In this document: positions 34,497-45,660 of the stretch, piece after piece
Layout: the number at the start of each line of letters is the position of its first letter
Numbering within the stretch: position 1 is the stretch's first letter
Assembly: GCF_026914185.1 (NCBI RefSeq)
Contig: NC_070562.1
Location: 3,658,001-3,722,000, forward strand
Length of the DNA: 64,000 nucleotides
Direction of reading: 5' to 3'
Source of the DNA: Puccinia triticina
Taxonomy: Eukaryota; Basidiomycota; Pucciniomycetes; Pucciniales; Pucciniaceae
Notes under the pieces: model-generated
What the model was told of the DNA's origin: nothing
The model's input: only the letters and a program-made list of their open reading frames with translations
Databases searched by the model: none
Position numbers and translations under genes: made by a program

Positions 34497-35217
34497 TGCC
34501 CCTTACCATTTTCAACCGGGAGTGGCAAGAGAAAGCTCTAGCCAAACATTCAAAGAATCGGCCCAAGGTTGAAGAGACGGCCTCTGAGAAAGGACTCTGT
34601 TACCATGGCTTCCCAGTCCCGGACGAGTTCTCTCAAACCTTCTCGGACTGGACCCTCAACCACCGGGTTTTCCACCTTACCATGCGGGACAGATACCACT
34701 ACCCCGTCCTCGCGGAGTGGATCCTGGCCCACAAAGAACACTGCGACAGGTTACACCGGAAACAAGGATTCATGTTGGCTTTGCACTATGACATCAGAAT
34801 CCGCAACAATGCCTTTGCGTTCCGGGTAGAGGAGAACGGAGAGGAATCTTTCTCTGACATCTCCCAATTCAAGCAGGAGACAGCCGACAAGGCCATCTCC
34901 ACCTGCCGCGATTTCAACGAAATCAGCCTCCAGGAAAACCCTTACGCCATCGGAGACGGCAAGGTTGGAGGCGACCCGATGAAAGGTATCCGGCCCTCGA
35001 AATCCAACCGCACCGTCCCACCGAACCAACCCAACCCACCGAAAGCCAAAACCACTCAGAAAGGAAACGTCGAAGACCCCTCCTCTGCGCCTTCAGGCCA
35101 TGCATCCCTCCCAGCCAAACCCAATCACGGCCGAGGCCCCCCGGGAAGCGGGTACAAAGGGAATAATTTTAATCCCAACCACACTGGAGGAAGCGTGCAA
35201 AACCGCAACCGCGACCA
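34497..35217 (+). pseudogene. DIRS-1 gag-like ORF, 3' part
   Basis: After the second CCCCC, the gag frame resumes in the same phase as 28498-28954 (the 5542-bp interruption accounts for the offset). It has a folded segment (TIFNREWQEKALAKH, DRYHYPVLAEWILAHKE, FMLALHYDIRIRNNAFAF) and then a basic, Pro/Asn/Lys-rich tail. No CCHC knuckle is seen. The frame meets a GTAAGT at 35218 and would otherwise stop at TAA 35219-35221. Confidence 0.8.
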
Positions 35218-35521
35218 GTAAGTGGAATCCCCACCTCTTTTCCCTCATACCCCTCGACTCCTCCCTAACACCCCTGTTTCCTTGGGCAGAACGGCCCCAT
35301 TTTAGATCCCTCGAAGACGCCGGCAATGCACTTCCCCCCCCCATCCCCACATATTCTCACTGCTCCCACTTCCCACATCCTGTTACCACTTCGCTACCCC
35401 CGCTCATCTCATTCCCTCCCCTATCCGCCCCCCCTCCTCCACTCTCTTGTATTACAACCCGTCTAAAGCAATGATACAAGAGAGATTCCTGACATAAACC
35501 AATCACTGGGCACCTCAATAG
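35218..35521 (+). other. Predicted spliceosomal intron joining DIRS-1 gag to RT
   Basis: The donor is GTAAGT at 35218-35223 and the acceptor CACCTCAATAG ends at 35521, with a CTGAC-like branch site about 30 nt before it. Removing the 304 nt joins codon CA|G in phase and bypasses the gag stop. DIRS-2 has the matching acceptor (..CACTCAATAG, ending at 63898 on the minus strand), likewise followed by one base and then the open RT frame. Confidence 0.65.
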
Positions 35522-37229
35522 GGACAGATTATCTGAGTACCCGATCGGTCAAGAACCAAATGAGACTCCTGAGCCCACCGAGAGCCTCATCCCCCATCCA
35601 AGATGGCCGACAAGAGTGACTTGTGAGATGAATATACCGGAATGGGAGGAAGCCCTAGCCAGAGCAGGTCTCGCAACGAAATACAGAGACGTCATCAAAG
35701 GCTTCAAGGAAGGTTTTCACCAAGGAATCCCAGAACATGACCTGGGACCCGGGACCCCCTACTATACACCTCCGAATCACCAAGGGGCCTTGCTGGCACG
35801 GGAGAAGATTGAAGCCACAATCGCAAAAGAGATTGCAGCAGGAAGGATGTTCGGGCCATTCTCCCACGAACAGCTGATGGAAAGATACGAGTTCTTCAGG
35901 ACAAATCCCCTGGGAGCCGCGGTGAATGGTGACGGTTCAGTCCGACCAATCAACGATCTCTCATTCCCCAAGAATGACCCTTGAATCCCGTCAGTGAACT
36001 CTTTCGTGGACAAACTGGACTATATGACCACATGGGATGATTTCGAGTCCACTTCGCAATTCTTCCGCAGCCAAACCCAACCACTGCTCCTGGCGATTTT
36101 CGACTGGGAGAAGGCGTACCGCCAAATCCCAACATCCAAAGACCAATGGCGATACCTGATGGTCAAGGATTTCAACGGGGGAATCCTCATTGACACGCGG
36201 ATTGCTTTTGGCGGAGTAGCAGGGTGCGGATCATTTGGCAGACCAGCCGACGCATGGAAGGAACTCATGCAAAGCGAGTTCGACCTCGTCAACATTTTCA
36301 GATGGGTGGACGATAACCTATTCGTCAAGACAACCCACTCAACGGTGGAAATGGACCACATAGTGGCTCGGTCAGAACAGCTAGGCGTCAAGACAAACGC
36401 GACTAAATTCTCCCCTTTCAAGGAGGAGCAGAAATACATAGGCTTCGTCTGGAACGCTACAAAGAAGACTGTCCGCCTCCCAGACGACAAAAAGTACCAA
36501 CGGGTACAACAAGTAAAGGCTTTCCTCGTTCCCGGCGCCGAATTCACTTACGCTCAAGTTGAACAGCTAGCCGGGCGCTTGAACCATGTCTCTTACATCC
36601 TACCTCAGTTACGATGCTACCTCAACAGCTTGTATCGCTGGATGAACGAATGGATCCACCAAAGGACGGACCGCACTCTCCCAAAGGACGCCCGGACTGA
36701 TTTAGAATACTGGCTGTCAACACTTTTACAATACAAGGAAACCTGGATGATACAAAACCCGGACCCCATCGAAATTGGGTGGGTGGGTGATGCCTCTACC
36801 AGCTTTGGAATCGGCGTCCTCATCGGCAAGAGGTGGGCCCAATTCCAACTAGCCCCAAACTGGGATAAGGGACCAAAACCCAAACGGGACATTGCATGGC
36901 TCAAGACCGTCGCGATACGACTCGGCCTCCTCGTTCTAAAAGAGTTGAAGATCCGACCGGGGAAGACACTGATTGTGTGGACGGATAACACCACCACAGA
37001 AACAGTAATCCGCCAACGGAAGTCCAAACACCCCGCCGTCAATGATGAATGGAAAATCATTCAGAAGATGCTGGTAGATATGGAGATAGACATTGTCTCG
37101 AGACGTGTCACGTCGGAGGAGAACGCGGCAGACGCTCTGTCGCGAGGGGATAGAACGAAACACAATCAACAGTTTCAGGTAGCGGTAGTAGTGCCATGGG
37201 ACCTAGAGTACAGATTGTATCAGGTGTAA
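35522..37229 (+). pseudogene. DIRS-1 reverse transcriptase/RNase H
   Basis: The frame is open from 35522 to 37229 except for one TGA at 35982-35984. The N-terminal part (from about 35616, TCEMNIPEWEEALARAG) leads into RT with LAIFDWEKAYRQIP (motif A Asp), AFGGVAGCGSFGRP (motif B) and FRWVDDNLF (catalytic Asp pair). The RNase H domain carries WVGDAST, VWTDNTTTE and NAADALSRGD. These features are characteristic of DIRS-order RT. DIRS-2 at 62178-63897 is the best comparison and has a sense codon where DIRS-1 has TGA. The recombinase follows after 136 nt. Confidence 0.9.
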
Positions 37230-37660
37230 TCTCCGCCCCGTTCCTTTCTTCCCCCCTATTCTCCCACTTGTTTTCTCCCACCATGTCTCAGAAATAAAAG
37301 CCCCCCCCCACCAGCTCTGAGTTTCCTCCGCTTTCATAGAGGAACCTGCACTGGAACCGCTTCCTATGACTTCCCCTGATCGCCTGGCGGGACTCACAGC
37401 CCTCGCCAAAAGAGGCACCCTCCCCCGAGAACTATCAACGCAAGACAAACATTACCTCCTAGGTTACCGATGGAACACGTTACCTTGCTACAACTCCGCC
37501 GTTAAGAAGTACCTCAGATTTGCAGAGAGCACGAACCGTACCCCCTTCCAGATCCCGATCTCCGCCAAAGATGTGTATGACTTCTGTTGCTGGGCCGGAA
37601 GGACTTTCGAATGCCAAGCGGCCCACAAGGTCTCCTCAGTTACTCTCGCGAAGTACCTAG

Positions 37661-38156
37661 TGCGAGAATTTGAGGCGAAACTAAAGGTGTACATTTCAGC
37701 AAGAGAACAGGAAAGAACAAGAAAACAGAAGAGGATGAAATGTACCTAAAGGATCGGATAGAGCAACGGAAAAACAACGGTATAGAGAAAGATAACAGAA
37801 CAAAACAAAACAAAGCACTGGAGCAAGAGACTAAGGAGAATGATGTCAGCAAATGAACAAGGAGAGGAAAACAAGACAGGGAATGGATGGGGGTAGTCAC
37901 CACTACTCTTGAATCCTGATGCTGATGATCCCGCGACAACGACGATGGAGCTATTGATGGTTGAAGTACCGTCCTGTCGTTCGTTGAGTGTGTTCGGCTT
38001 GTTGGTGGTTCCGAGCGGGATGAGGAGAACAGGAACTGTACGCAGGGGGCGAACTTTGATTCAGGGATGGCTGCGCGGATGCGGGGCACAGGGGCGTTGA
38101 ATCATGAAGGAGAGCGCAAGACCGGAGAGCGCGGGTTTTCTCCTGATATTCTGACA
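37661..38156 (-). repeat. Copia-2 3' LTR
   Basis: 496 bp, TG...CA. The ~150-codon frames inside both LTRs are LTR sequence, not a gene. Just inside it, the minus strand reads GCATGGGGGTG, a likely polypurine tract. Confidence 0.93.
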
Positions 38157-38167
38157 CACCCCCATGC

Positions 38168-41100
38168 TCAAAGCCGCTCAGGCGATGAGCACAGAAGCTG
38201 AAGAGCCCTGAGCGCCCGTTTTATTGATGCTTTTCCGACCGCTTTAGTCAGAAAATCCGCTAGCATTTGATTGGTTGGAATGTACTGAAGCGTGATTGAC
38301 TTGACTTGAATTTCCCTTCAAATAAAGTGATGCCGAAGAGACATATGCTTGGTCTTGTAGTTCGAATGATTTGACGTGTTGTTGGCAAGGGCGATGGCAC
38401 CTTGATTGTCTTCAAATATCTGTGTCGGCCCAGGGATCTTGATGTTGAATATTTTCTTGAGGAGAGTTTTAATCCACATTATTTCTTTTGTGATGTCGCC
38501 AACGGATTTGTATTCAGCCTCGGTTGAAGATAAGGATAGAGTGGTTTGCTTCTTTGACTTCCAGGAGACGATGTTTCCATTGAGTAAAATAAGATTGCCG
38601 GAAACTGACCGACGAGACTCGGGGCATGACGCCCAATCCGCGTCTGCATATCCCACTAAGTTGTCCAACTCTGCTGTTGGTTTAACAAATCGCAGGCCCA
38701 CATCTCTGGTACCTTTTAGATAGCGGAACACCTGCACCCCCGCGTCCCAGTGACAAGTTCCCGGGTTGTTAAGGAACTGAGACAACGAGCTGACTGCGAA
38801 CGTGATATCGGGCCTGGTTGTGACGCTGAGATAGTTGAGTGCACCGACCAGCGACCGGTAGTTGTGTCCCGATTCAAGATGCGCAAGCCGCTCTTCGCGT
38901 GATGCCCTGACCAGATGTCCTCCTGGTTTCATGGGAGTTGATGCCGGAAAGAGGTCTTGAAGACCAAACCGCTCGAGTTGACTGTTGATGTAGTGCCGTT
39001 GCGACAGAGTAACCGCCTCCAGCTCCTGTTTCACATTCATTCCCAAGAGAAGGCTTGACTCCCCTAGATCCTTGATTCGAAACCTCGACCGTACTTGGTC
39101 CTTGAACTCCTCTGGGTCCTTGCTGAATATCGCTAAGTCGTCCACGTGTAGGTAGAGAAAAGTCCCCTTCCTCCAGAACACGCATGGTTCCGCGTTGCAC
39201 CTGTTGAAGCCTACTTGAAAGAGCCACTTCGTAAGAGTGTCATGCCAGGCGTTTGGAGCCTGCTTAAGGCCGTATATTGCTTTTTGGAGCTTCAGGACAT
39301 GATTGGCCGGTACTTCTACTCCCGGCGGCGGGTTGAGATACAGTTCTTCTTTGAGTGGCGCGTTGAGAAAGGCGCTCTTGATGTCAATTTGATGGAAAAG
39401 TAGGCCCCGCTTGAGCGCAAAGATTATAAGGATTCTCAGTGACACCATCTTTCCCGTTGGTGCGTAAGTGTCCAGATAGTCGTACCCCTTCTTCTGTTGG
39501 AAACCTTTTGCACATAGACGAGCCTTGTACTCTTGAGGGATGTTGAGCTGATCTTTCTTGACTTTAAACACCCAGGTACAGTTAATTCTCTTCTGACCAT
39601 CTTCCTTTTTAACAATGATCCAGACGTCGTGATCTTCCATGTTGGAGATTTCTTTGTCTATGGCCTTCTTCCAGAAGGAGGACTTTGACGAGTTGATCGC
39701 TTGAACATAGGAGGTAGGAGTGTCATCATCGAGGTTTTTGGTGAGATAAACAAGAATGGCTCTTCCCCTACGGTCCACAGACAGTATGTTGTCCTGCGAG
39801 ATTGAGCTGTCGATGTTATGTCGAGCCACTGGAGCAGGAGTTGGACTGCCGAGCACTGTCATATTTGCTGTGTCCTCTGTTTCGGGTGTAGGGATTGAGG
39901 GGGGCGGCAGTGTTTCATGGACCTCTTTGGTGAACGGTACCTTCAATTCCTCAGGACCTTCTTCCAATTTGAAAAGTTCCTCATCCTTGTCTGGGGTGTG
40001 ACCTTTCAGACCCGGGAAGACAGATTCATCGAATTTGATGTTTCGAATTCGAAAGACTTTCTTTTCCAAGGGTTTGTAGATTCGGTATGTTGAGAAGTCA
40101 TTTTCATACCCAAGCATTATGCCTCGTTCCGCCGTGGGGAATAGCTTGAATTGCCGTTTTTCCTTTGGAATGAGCGAGTAGGTTGCGCACCCAAACGGTC
40201 GAAGCACATCAAGATTGACTGATCGTCCTGTCCATGTCTCATAGGGTATTTTCATTGCCCTAGTAGCGGAGGGGGCCAGGTTTGACAGTTGCACCGCCGT
40301 GTTGACGGCTTTGGCCCAGAAAGACTTGGGGAGATTTGATTGGAAAAGTAGACACCTTGCTTTCTCCAGAATGGTTTGATTTGCCCTCTCAGCCATTCCG
40401 TTATTCTGAGGGTTGTAGGCCGGAGAGATGTGATGTTCAATGCCTTCTGATATACAGAGATCCTTGAACCGTTCGTTGACGAATTCACCTCCGCCGTCGG
40501 AAATGAGAGACTTGATTTGTTGCCCCGTTTGATTTTCGGCACGCAGTTTGAATTCAAGAAATTTTTCAAAGGCTTCATCCTTTTATTTCAAGAACTTGAC
40601 CGTCTTAAATCCGCTTAGTTGGTCTACTAGGGTTAGAAAATAGGAAAACCCTGCCGTCAATCGTGTAGAGAAGGGTCCAACCAGGTCCATGTGAATGGAC
40701 TCAAGAACACAGCTGACTTCTTTGAATTTGCTCCCGAATGGCAAAGCCTTCAGCTTGCACATTTGACAAATGTCACAGGTCGATGTAGCTGATCCCGGAA
40801 CAAGTGCCTTTTGGTACTTAGGATTTGGATGACCAAGACGCACGTGCCAGTCTGGTGAGACTGGACCTGAGAGCAGATACGATGAGGCAGGAGTGTTGAT
40901 TACAGCAAAGTGGGAGGAGGACAACTCTAATAGATTATTTTTAGAAGTACTGTGTAGGTTGAAATCCCCATCTATTACCACTGACACTTCGTCATCGCCA
41001 TTTTTGGTGAGAGTGAGAGTGTTCTTGAAGAGTCGAGTCACTGAGAGAAGCGATCAATTGAGGCTCGGCACCAACAGCACATTGTCGAGAGTCATCTTGT

Positions 41101-42160
41101 CTCCGTCCTGGTTGACCAATACGGCGGATCCCATCGCCGTGGCGGACAGGAAATTCTTGTGTCCCCCAGTTGAGATTTTGAGGTTGGTTTTGGAGACAGG
41201 CACGAAGATCGTTTCGTCGTTGACCATGTGATGTGTAGCTCTGGTGTCGAGAACAATTGGTTTGGCGTTCTTGGCTCCAGTGAGCAGGAGTGACGCTTCA
41301 GACTCGTGATTGTCATCGGCTTCGACGAGTTGGGTGGCGGGATTGACATCAGGACAAAGACTTGGGTGAACTTGCAAGCAGTGTGCCTCGTCATGCGAGG
41401 TAGCAGCAGGGTTGTGTTTTCCTGGCTTGCCGTCTTTGCCGGGTTTGCAAAAGTTGCCGGTGCGCTTGGGTTTCTTCTTTCCTTTCTTTGAGGAGGTCTT
41501 GTGCATCAAGGCAGAGGCACCTTTGGTAGCGCTCTCCGACTCCTTGGAGATAATCTTCTTTGAGGATTTGGCGGCTCGAGATTCTTCTAGATAGACGACT
41601 TCCTGAAGCTTCACCAGGACCGCGTTTGGATTTTCGCATATCACTTTGTTCATGATTATGTTATCGACAACGTTATACATGTCCTCGTTTAGCTTCGCAA
41701 GAATAGAGAAGCTGAGGACGTTATCTGGAACCCCGAGACTGACAAGCGAGATTTCATTGAGCATTTTCTGCATGTCGGATATGAAGTCCTTCAGAGTTCC
41801 GCGATACTCATAGCGCATGAATTTGAGCCACACTCGCCCCTTGTTGTTGACGGATGCGGATGCGAATCGATTGAGAATGCTAGTCCAGACGCGATGAGGG
41901 TCTTTGGCGTTGTCAGTGTTGATGACGGTTTCAAAGACTCCTTCACTGATGAACTGAAAGAGAAAGTCGATCGTCTCGGCATGTTTCTTTCCTACCGCTT
42001 CAGCCGCAGCTCCACTTAGTCCGGCCCCAGTCGGCTGCAAGATGTATTTGAGAAGGCCTTTGTTCTTGAGGAAAGCCTTGAGCCTAATCGACCATTGAAG
42101 AAAGTTGACTTCGGTCAAAGGAGGGATGTTGGGCTTGGAGTTTGCGTTGTTGTCGGCCAT
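38168..42160 (-). pseudogene. Copia-2 gag-pol polyprotein with three nonsense codons
   Basis: A single frame runs from ATG 42160 (MADNNANSKPN) to TGA 38170-38168 (1330 codons), interrupted by TGA at 41053-41051, TAA at 40585-40583 and TGA at 38320-38318. Parts in order: gag of the copia UBN2 type (EVNFLQWSIRLKAFL); a protease motif reading DTRATHHM where DSG/DTG is expected; integrase with HVRLGH, TCDICQMC and a D-D-E set (HMDLVGPF, ISDGGGEF, NGMAERANQT); RT with DIKSAFLNAP and LHVDDLAIF; RNase H with YADADWAS and SSTEAEYKS. All domains are present but the copy is non-functional. The altered protease site could be a further lesion. Confidence 0.93.
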
Positions 42161-42183
42161 CGCGATCCTTTAGATGTTTCGGT

Positions 42184-42202
42184 GCTGTTGAGACTGTAAA
42201 TC
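42184..42202 (-). promoter_or_regulatory. Copia-2 primer-binding site (half-tRNA Tyr)
   Basis: Beside the 5' LTR, the plus strand reads GCTGTTGAGACTGTAAATC. GACTGTAAATC is the anticodon arm of tRNA-Tyr (GTA anticodon in the loop CTGTAAA). This suggests priming by a cleaved tRNA half, as for Copia-1 but from a different tRNA. Confidence 0.7.
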
Positions 42203-42698
42203 TGCGAGAATTTGAGGTGAAACTAAAGGTGTGCATTTCAGCAAGAGAACAGGAAAGAACAAGAAAACAGAAGAGGATGAAATGTACCTAAAGGATCGGA
42301 TAGAGCAACGGAAAAACAACGGTATAGAGAAAGATAACAGAACAAAACAAAACAAAGCACTGGAGCAAGAGACTAAGGAGAATGATGTCAGCAGATGAAC
42401 AAGGAGAGGAAAACAAGACAGGGAATGGATGGGGGTAGTCACCACTACTCTTGAATCCTGATGCTGATGATCCCGCGACAACGACGATGGAGCTATTGAT
42501 GGTTGAAGTACCGTCCTGTCGTTCGTTGAGTGTGTTTGGCTTGTTGGTGGTTCCGAGCGGGATGAGGAGAACAGGAACTGTACGCAGGGGGCGAACTTTG
42601 ATTCAGGGATGGCTGCGCGGATGCGGGGCACAGGGGCGTTGAATCATGAAGGAGAGAGCAAGACCGGAGCGCGCGGGTTTTCTCCTGATATTCTGACA
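42203..42698 (-). repeat. Copia-2 5' LTR
   Basis: 496-bp partner of 37661-38156, with identical length and ends. Confidence 0.93.
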
Positions 42699-43593
42699 CC
42701 TAGCCGGCCTCCAAATGTGGCACACGATGCACGACGCCCCGTACCCCTACGAGACCAAGAACAAAGTCAATGTCCTCCTGAAATCCTCCGCCTATATCGA
42801 CGCAGAACAATCTGCCAAGCCCAAGAAGGGAGCAGTGATGGTTCGCCATCTCGTCATGCTCACCTCGGCTTGGATAAAGGGCTCTGAATTTCAAAAGGCT
42901 CTACTCGACTTAGTTATCGTCGCCTTCTGGGGACTTGCGAGGCTAGGAGAGCTCACCTACAACGACAAGACCGGTCCTCTCCGAGAATCGGCATCTGTAA
43001 TGGTCAGCGACGTCAGCTTCCAAACGGTCAACCACCTGAGGAAAGCAACTCTTGCTGTCCGGGGAGCTAAAACGGCCAGTCCAGGCAAGACTCAAGAAAT
43101 CCACGTGACAGCCAAGAGAATGATGATCTGCCCTCTCCTAGCCCTCGAACGAAGGATTCAGAACGCTGCCGGGAAAGACACCTCTCTCTTCGGATACTGG
43201 GAGTCCGGCTCCAGAGTGCATATCACCAAATCTACTGCGGTTCGGGCCTTGACTCAGTTCTGGACCGAGAATGGATGCTCCGGAATCTCTGGCCACTCCT
43301 TCAGGGTTGGAGGTACCTCCTTCCTCCACGCTGCCGGCGTCAACCACGATGGTTTGCGCTGGCTCGGTCGTTGGAACTCAGACTGTTATAAACTTTACAT
43401 CAGAGAGTACTCCGACGAAGAGTCGGCCGACACTAAATTGGTCCTCCGGGAGCTACTACAAGCCTGGGCCAAATGATTCACTACCCATTAGTCATTTTGC
43501 AATCCCATCACACCTTGTCCTCGCCACCCAGTACGGGGCAGGAGCAGAAGCCAATCAGGCGCCCGGCTCTGTGCTCCCCCGAGCCAGAGTTAT

Positions 43594-44858
43594 GGGTCTA
43601 GCGCCTTCGCCCACACACCCTCCGGGGGCTTTCTGCTCCGGAAGGATCCGGTCCGCTGCTTTCTCCTCCCTCTGGGACTTCTCCCGGTCCGGTCTCCCCT
43701 CCCGGGAGACTTTAGACCTGGAGAAGCTGTAGGAATACCAGACCAGACCACCCGCAGCTCCCGTCAGGGAAGACAGCGCGGCTAAGCCCAGACTACCCAC
43801 AGCAACCGCAAAGGAAGCTCGCGCGGTTAAACAAAGCCCCAAACCCAGCTGCGCAAAGAGGTAAGACCCCTCGAGCAGTCCAGACCCAGACCTAACCCAA
43901 TCTCAAGCTGACAAGCCCCGCTTGATCTCTTGCAGATACGGAAACCATAACGGCAACCGCACCGGGGAAAGGAAGATCAAACTCAGCCTCCGAGTACGTG
44001 ATCGAGGAGAGATAGAGTTAGAGTTCAGACAAAGCTGACCGACCTCTTTCTCGCAGATCCCTCGTAAACCGTCTCGGCAAACAGACCCCAGCCACCCTAC
44101 TCGATAGGATCACGGCCAGCTCCGCAACCAGTGAGTAGCCCGATCCTTGAGACCAGGGAGAGACCAGATAGCTGACTTGAATCGAACTACGTTCGACAAG
44201 CAGATCAAAAAGCCGCGCACCCGTACGGAAAGGATAAGACCAAGTTATTTGAATAACTGGCTCCTGCGTCGGTAAGCTCAGAAACCACAACCAGAACAAA
44301 AAACAGACAGTGAGAGTAGAAGCTGACGAAGGCGCGATATACATAGACCCGCTCTCAAACAGTCATACCTCTCATCCCAGCTCAAACCCAGACAAAGCAA
44401 CACAGAAGAATCATCCCTAAAAGCAAAGCATCCACTCGTGCTGCTTTCAGGTAAATTCATCTTTTAGATCTGTTTCTCTTATCTTAATATAATTATGTAT
44501 ATACAATAAGATATTGAGATAAGGAAAACAATTTCAGTTGCTCCAATTTTCTCAGAAGCATCGCGAGAACTCAGCACAAAAAGATCGGGGACCATCCTTC
44601 CCCTGTCCCACACACAAGAGTCTTGGGAAGCCACTCCCTGGCTTCCGGGGCTCTCTCCATGTAAGCAGTCAGCAGTGCCAGCTCTACTAGACATAAAGAT
44701 CTCGAGCAGATCCGCTGCGGCGCAGATAGAGACCCCGAGCAGATCCGCAGCAGCGCTTGTCAGAGCGTGGCGGGGTGGGAGACTCTAAGAAGACCTCCCC
44801 TGGACCACTGCCTGAGCTCCGGGCTCGGCGACCTCCCCGGCGTCCAGGTGTGAATGGA
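43594..44858 (+). repeat. DIRS-1 split repeat B1, interrupted by a solo LTR
   Basis: 43594-43727 and 44560-44858 together (433 bp) match B2 (45228-45660). The gap is the 827-bp solo LTR plus one copy of its GAAGC duplication. Confidence 0.88.
43728..44554. mobile_element. Solo LTR, 827 bp, inside B1
   Basis: The segment starts TGTAGGAATACC, ends CCAATTTTCTCA (TG...CA), and is flanked by GAAGC at 43723-43727 and 44555-44559. The intact paralogue B2 carries a single GAAGC at the same place, proving insertion. The interior has AT-rich sequence with ATGTATATA near 44490, but no coding domain. Length suits a Gypsy or other LTR-element LTR whose internal part was lost by LTR-LTR recombination; the family is unknown. 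Confidence 0.82.
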
Positions 44859-45170
44859 TGTTGTGTTACCGGGAGTGCAACGGGAGGTGGGTGGAGTCCA
44901 TGTACCCGTCTAGCCACTCCCTGTACGCTCCTGCCAGGGCTAGCGTGTGGCTTCTAGCACATGCACGATTTATTGCGCGCCTCACCGGCGGAGATATCGG
45001 CGTACAGGGACCAGGGAGAGTCGCCTGCGCCCTGGCCAAAGAGTCAAGCCGGAAAGACCTCAGAGCCTTCCCCCCACCTTGGCCAAGAGTAGAGCTCTCC
45101 TTCCTCAACTCCATCAGCGCTACCTTACTCGCTCTCCCCCATTATCCCGGATCATTGTTCCTTTTCGCGA
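44859..45170 (+). repeat. DIRS-1 split repeat A2
   Basis: 312-bp copy of A1 (3 differences). It directly abuts the end of B1 at ..GTGTGAATGGA|TGTTGTG.., the presumed recombination junction. Confidence 0.9.
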
Positions 45171-45227
45171 CCTCCCGCCCACCCAGCTCAAGTTCTAGAA
45201 AGGTCTAGACACCCACGCACACACGTG

Positions 45228-45660
45228 GGGTCTAGCGCCTTCGCCCACACACCCTCCGGGGGCTTTCTGCTCCGGAAAGATCCGGTCCGCTGCTTTCTCC
45301 TCCCTCTGGGACTTCTCCCGGTCCGGTCTCCCCTCCCGGGAGACTTTAGACCTGGAGAAGCGTCGCGAGAACTCAGCACAAAAAGATCGGGGACCATCCT
45401 TCCCCCGTCCCACACACGAGAGTCTTGGGAAGCCACTCCCTGGCTTCCGGGGCTCTCTCCATGTAAGCAGTCAGCAGTGCCAGCTCTACTAGACATAAAG
45501 ATCTCGAGCAGATCCGCTGCGGCGCAGATAGAGACCCCGAGCAGATCCGCAGCAGCGCTTGTCAGAGCGTGGCGGGGTGGGAGACTCTAAGAAGACCTCC
45601 CCTGGACCACTGCCTGAGCTCCGGGCTCGGCGACCTCCCCAGCGTCCAGGTGTGAATGGA
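45228..45660 (+). repeat. DIRS-1 right split repeat B2
   Basis: 433-bp terminal repeat beginning GGGTCTAGCGCC and ending GTGTGAATGGA. It is separated from A2 by 57 bp not found in B1. Confidence 0.88.

Larger units (their letters stand above)
37661..42698 (-). mobile_element. Copia-2: Ty1/copia LTR retrotransposon
   Basis: Inserted in the DIRS-1 recombinase gene between two copies of CCTAG (37656-37660, 42699-42703). Both LTRs are 496 bp (37661-38156 and 42203-42698), begin TGCGAGAA and end TTCTGACA. They differ at about seven positions. Copia-2 is thus slightly older than Copia-1 or has mutated faster. Its polyprotein has three nonsense codons. Confidence 0.95.
37366..43476 (+). pseudogene. 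DIRS-1 tyrosine recombinase, split by Copia-2
   Basis: The two parts, 37366-37660 and 42704-43476, are in phase across the Copia-2 insertion (1068 nt, 355 residues). The N-terminal part (YRWNTLPCYNSAVKKY, FCCWAGR) is the DNA-binding arm. The C-terminal part carries the catalytic set: Arg in FWGLARLGEL, HSFR in GHSFRVGGTS, GRW, and the nucleophile region CYKLYIREY. The enzyme would integrate a circular DNA copy by site-specific recombination instead of a DDE integrase. Apart from the insertion I see no lesion, so it was intact when Copia-2 arrived. Confidence 0.92.
27709..45660 (+). mobile_element. DIRS-1: DIRS-order retrotransposon with split direct repeats
   Basis: The layout is A1 (27709-28020), gag-like ORF, RT/RNase H ORF, tyrosine-recombinase ORF, B1 (43594-44858), A2 (44859-45170), B2 (45228-45660). 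A1 and A2 are both 312 bp with 3 differences. B2 is 433 bp, and B1 is also exactly 433 bp once the solo LTR plus its 5-bp duplication is removed. Split direct repeats with a tyrosine recombinase instead of an integrase mark the PAT/Ngaro-like branch of DIRS elements, which insert through a circular intermediate and leave no target duplication; none is seen here. Removing Copia-1, Copia-2 and the solo LTR leaves about 6.5 kb. The element is dead: split gag, a split recombinase, a frameshift in gag and a TGA in RT. Confidence 0.88.

Noticed and set aside
37640..38089. 149-codon ORF repeated at 42170-42631
   Set aside because: It is read from the two Copia-2 LTRs; duplication reflects LTR identity, not a gene pair.
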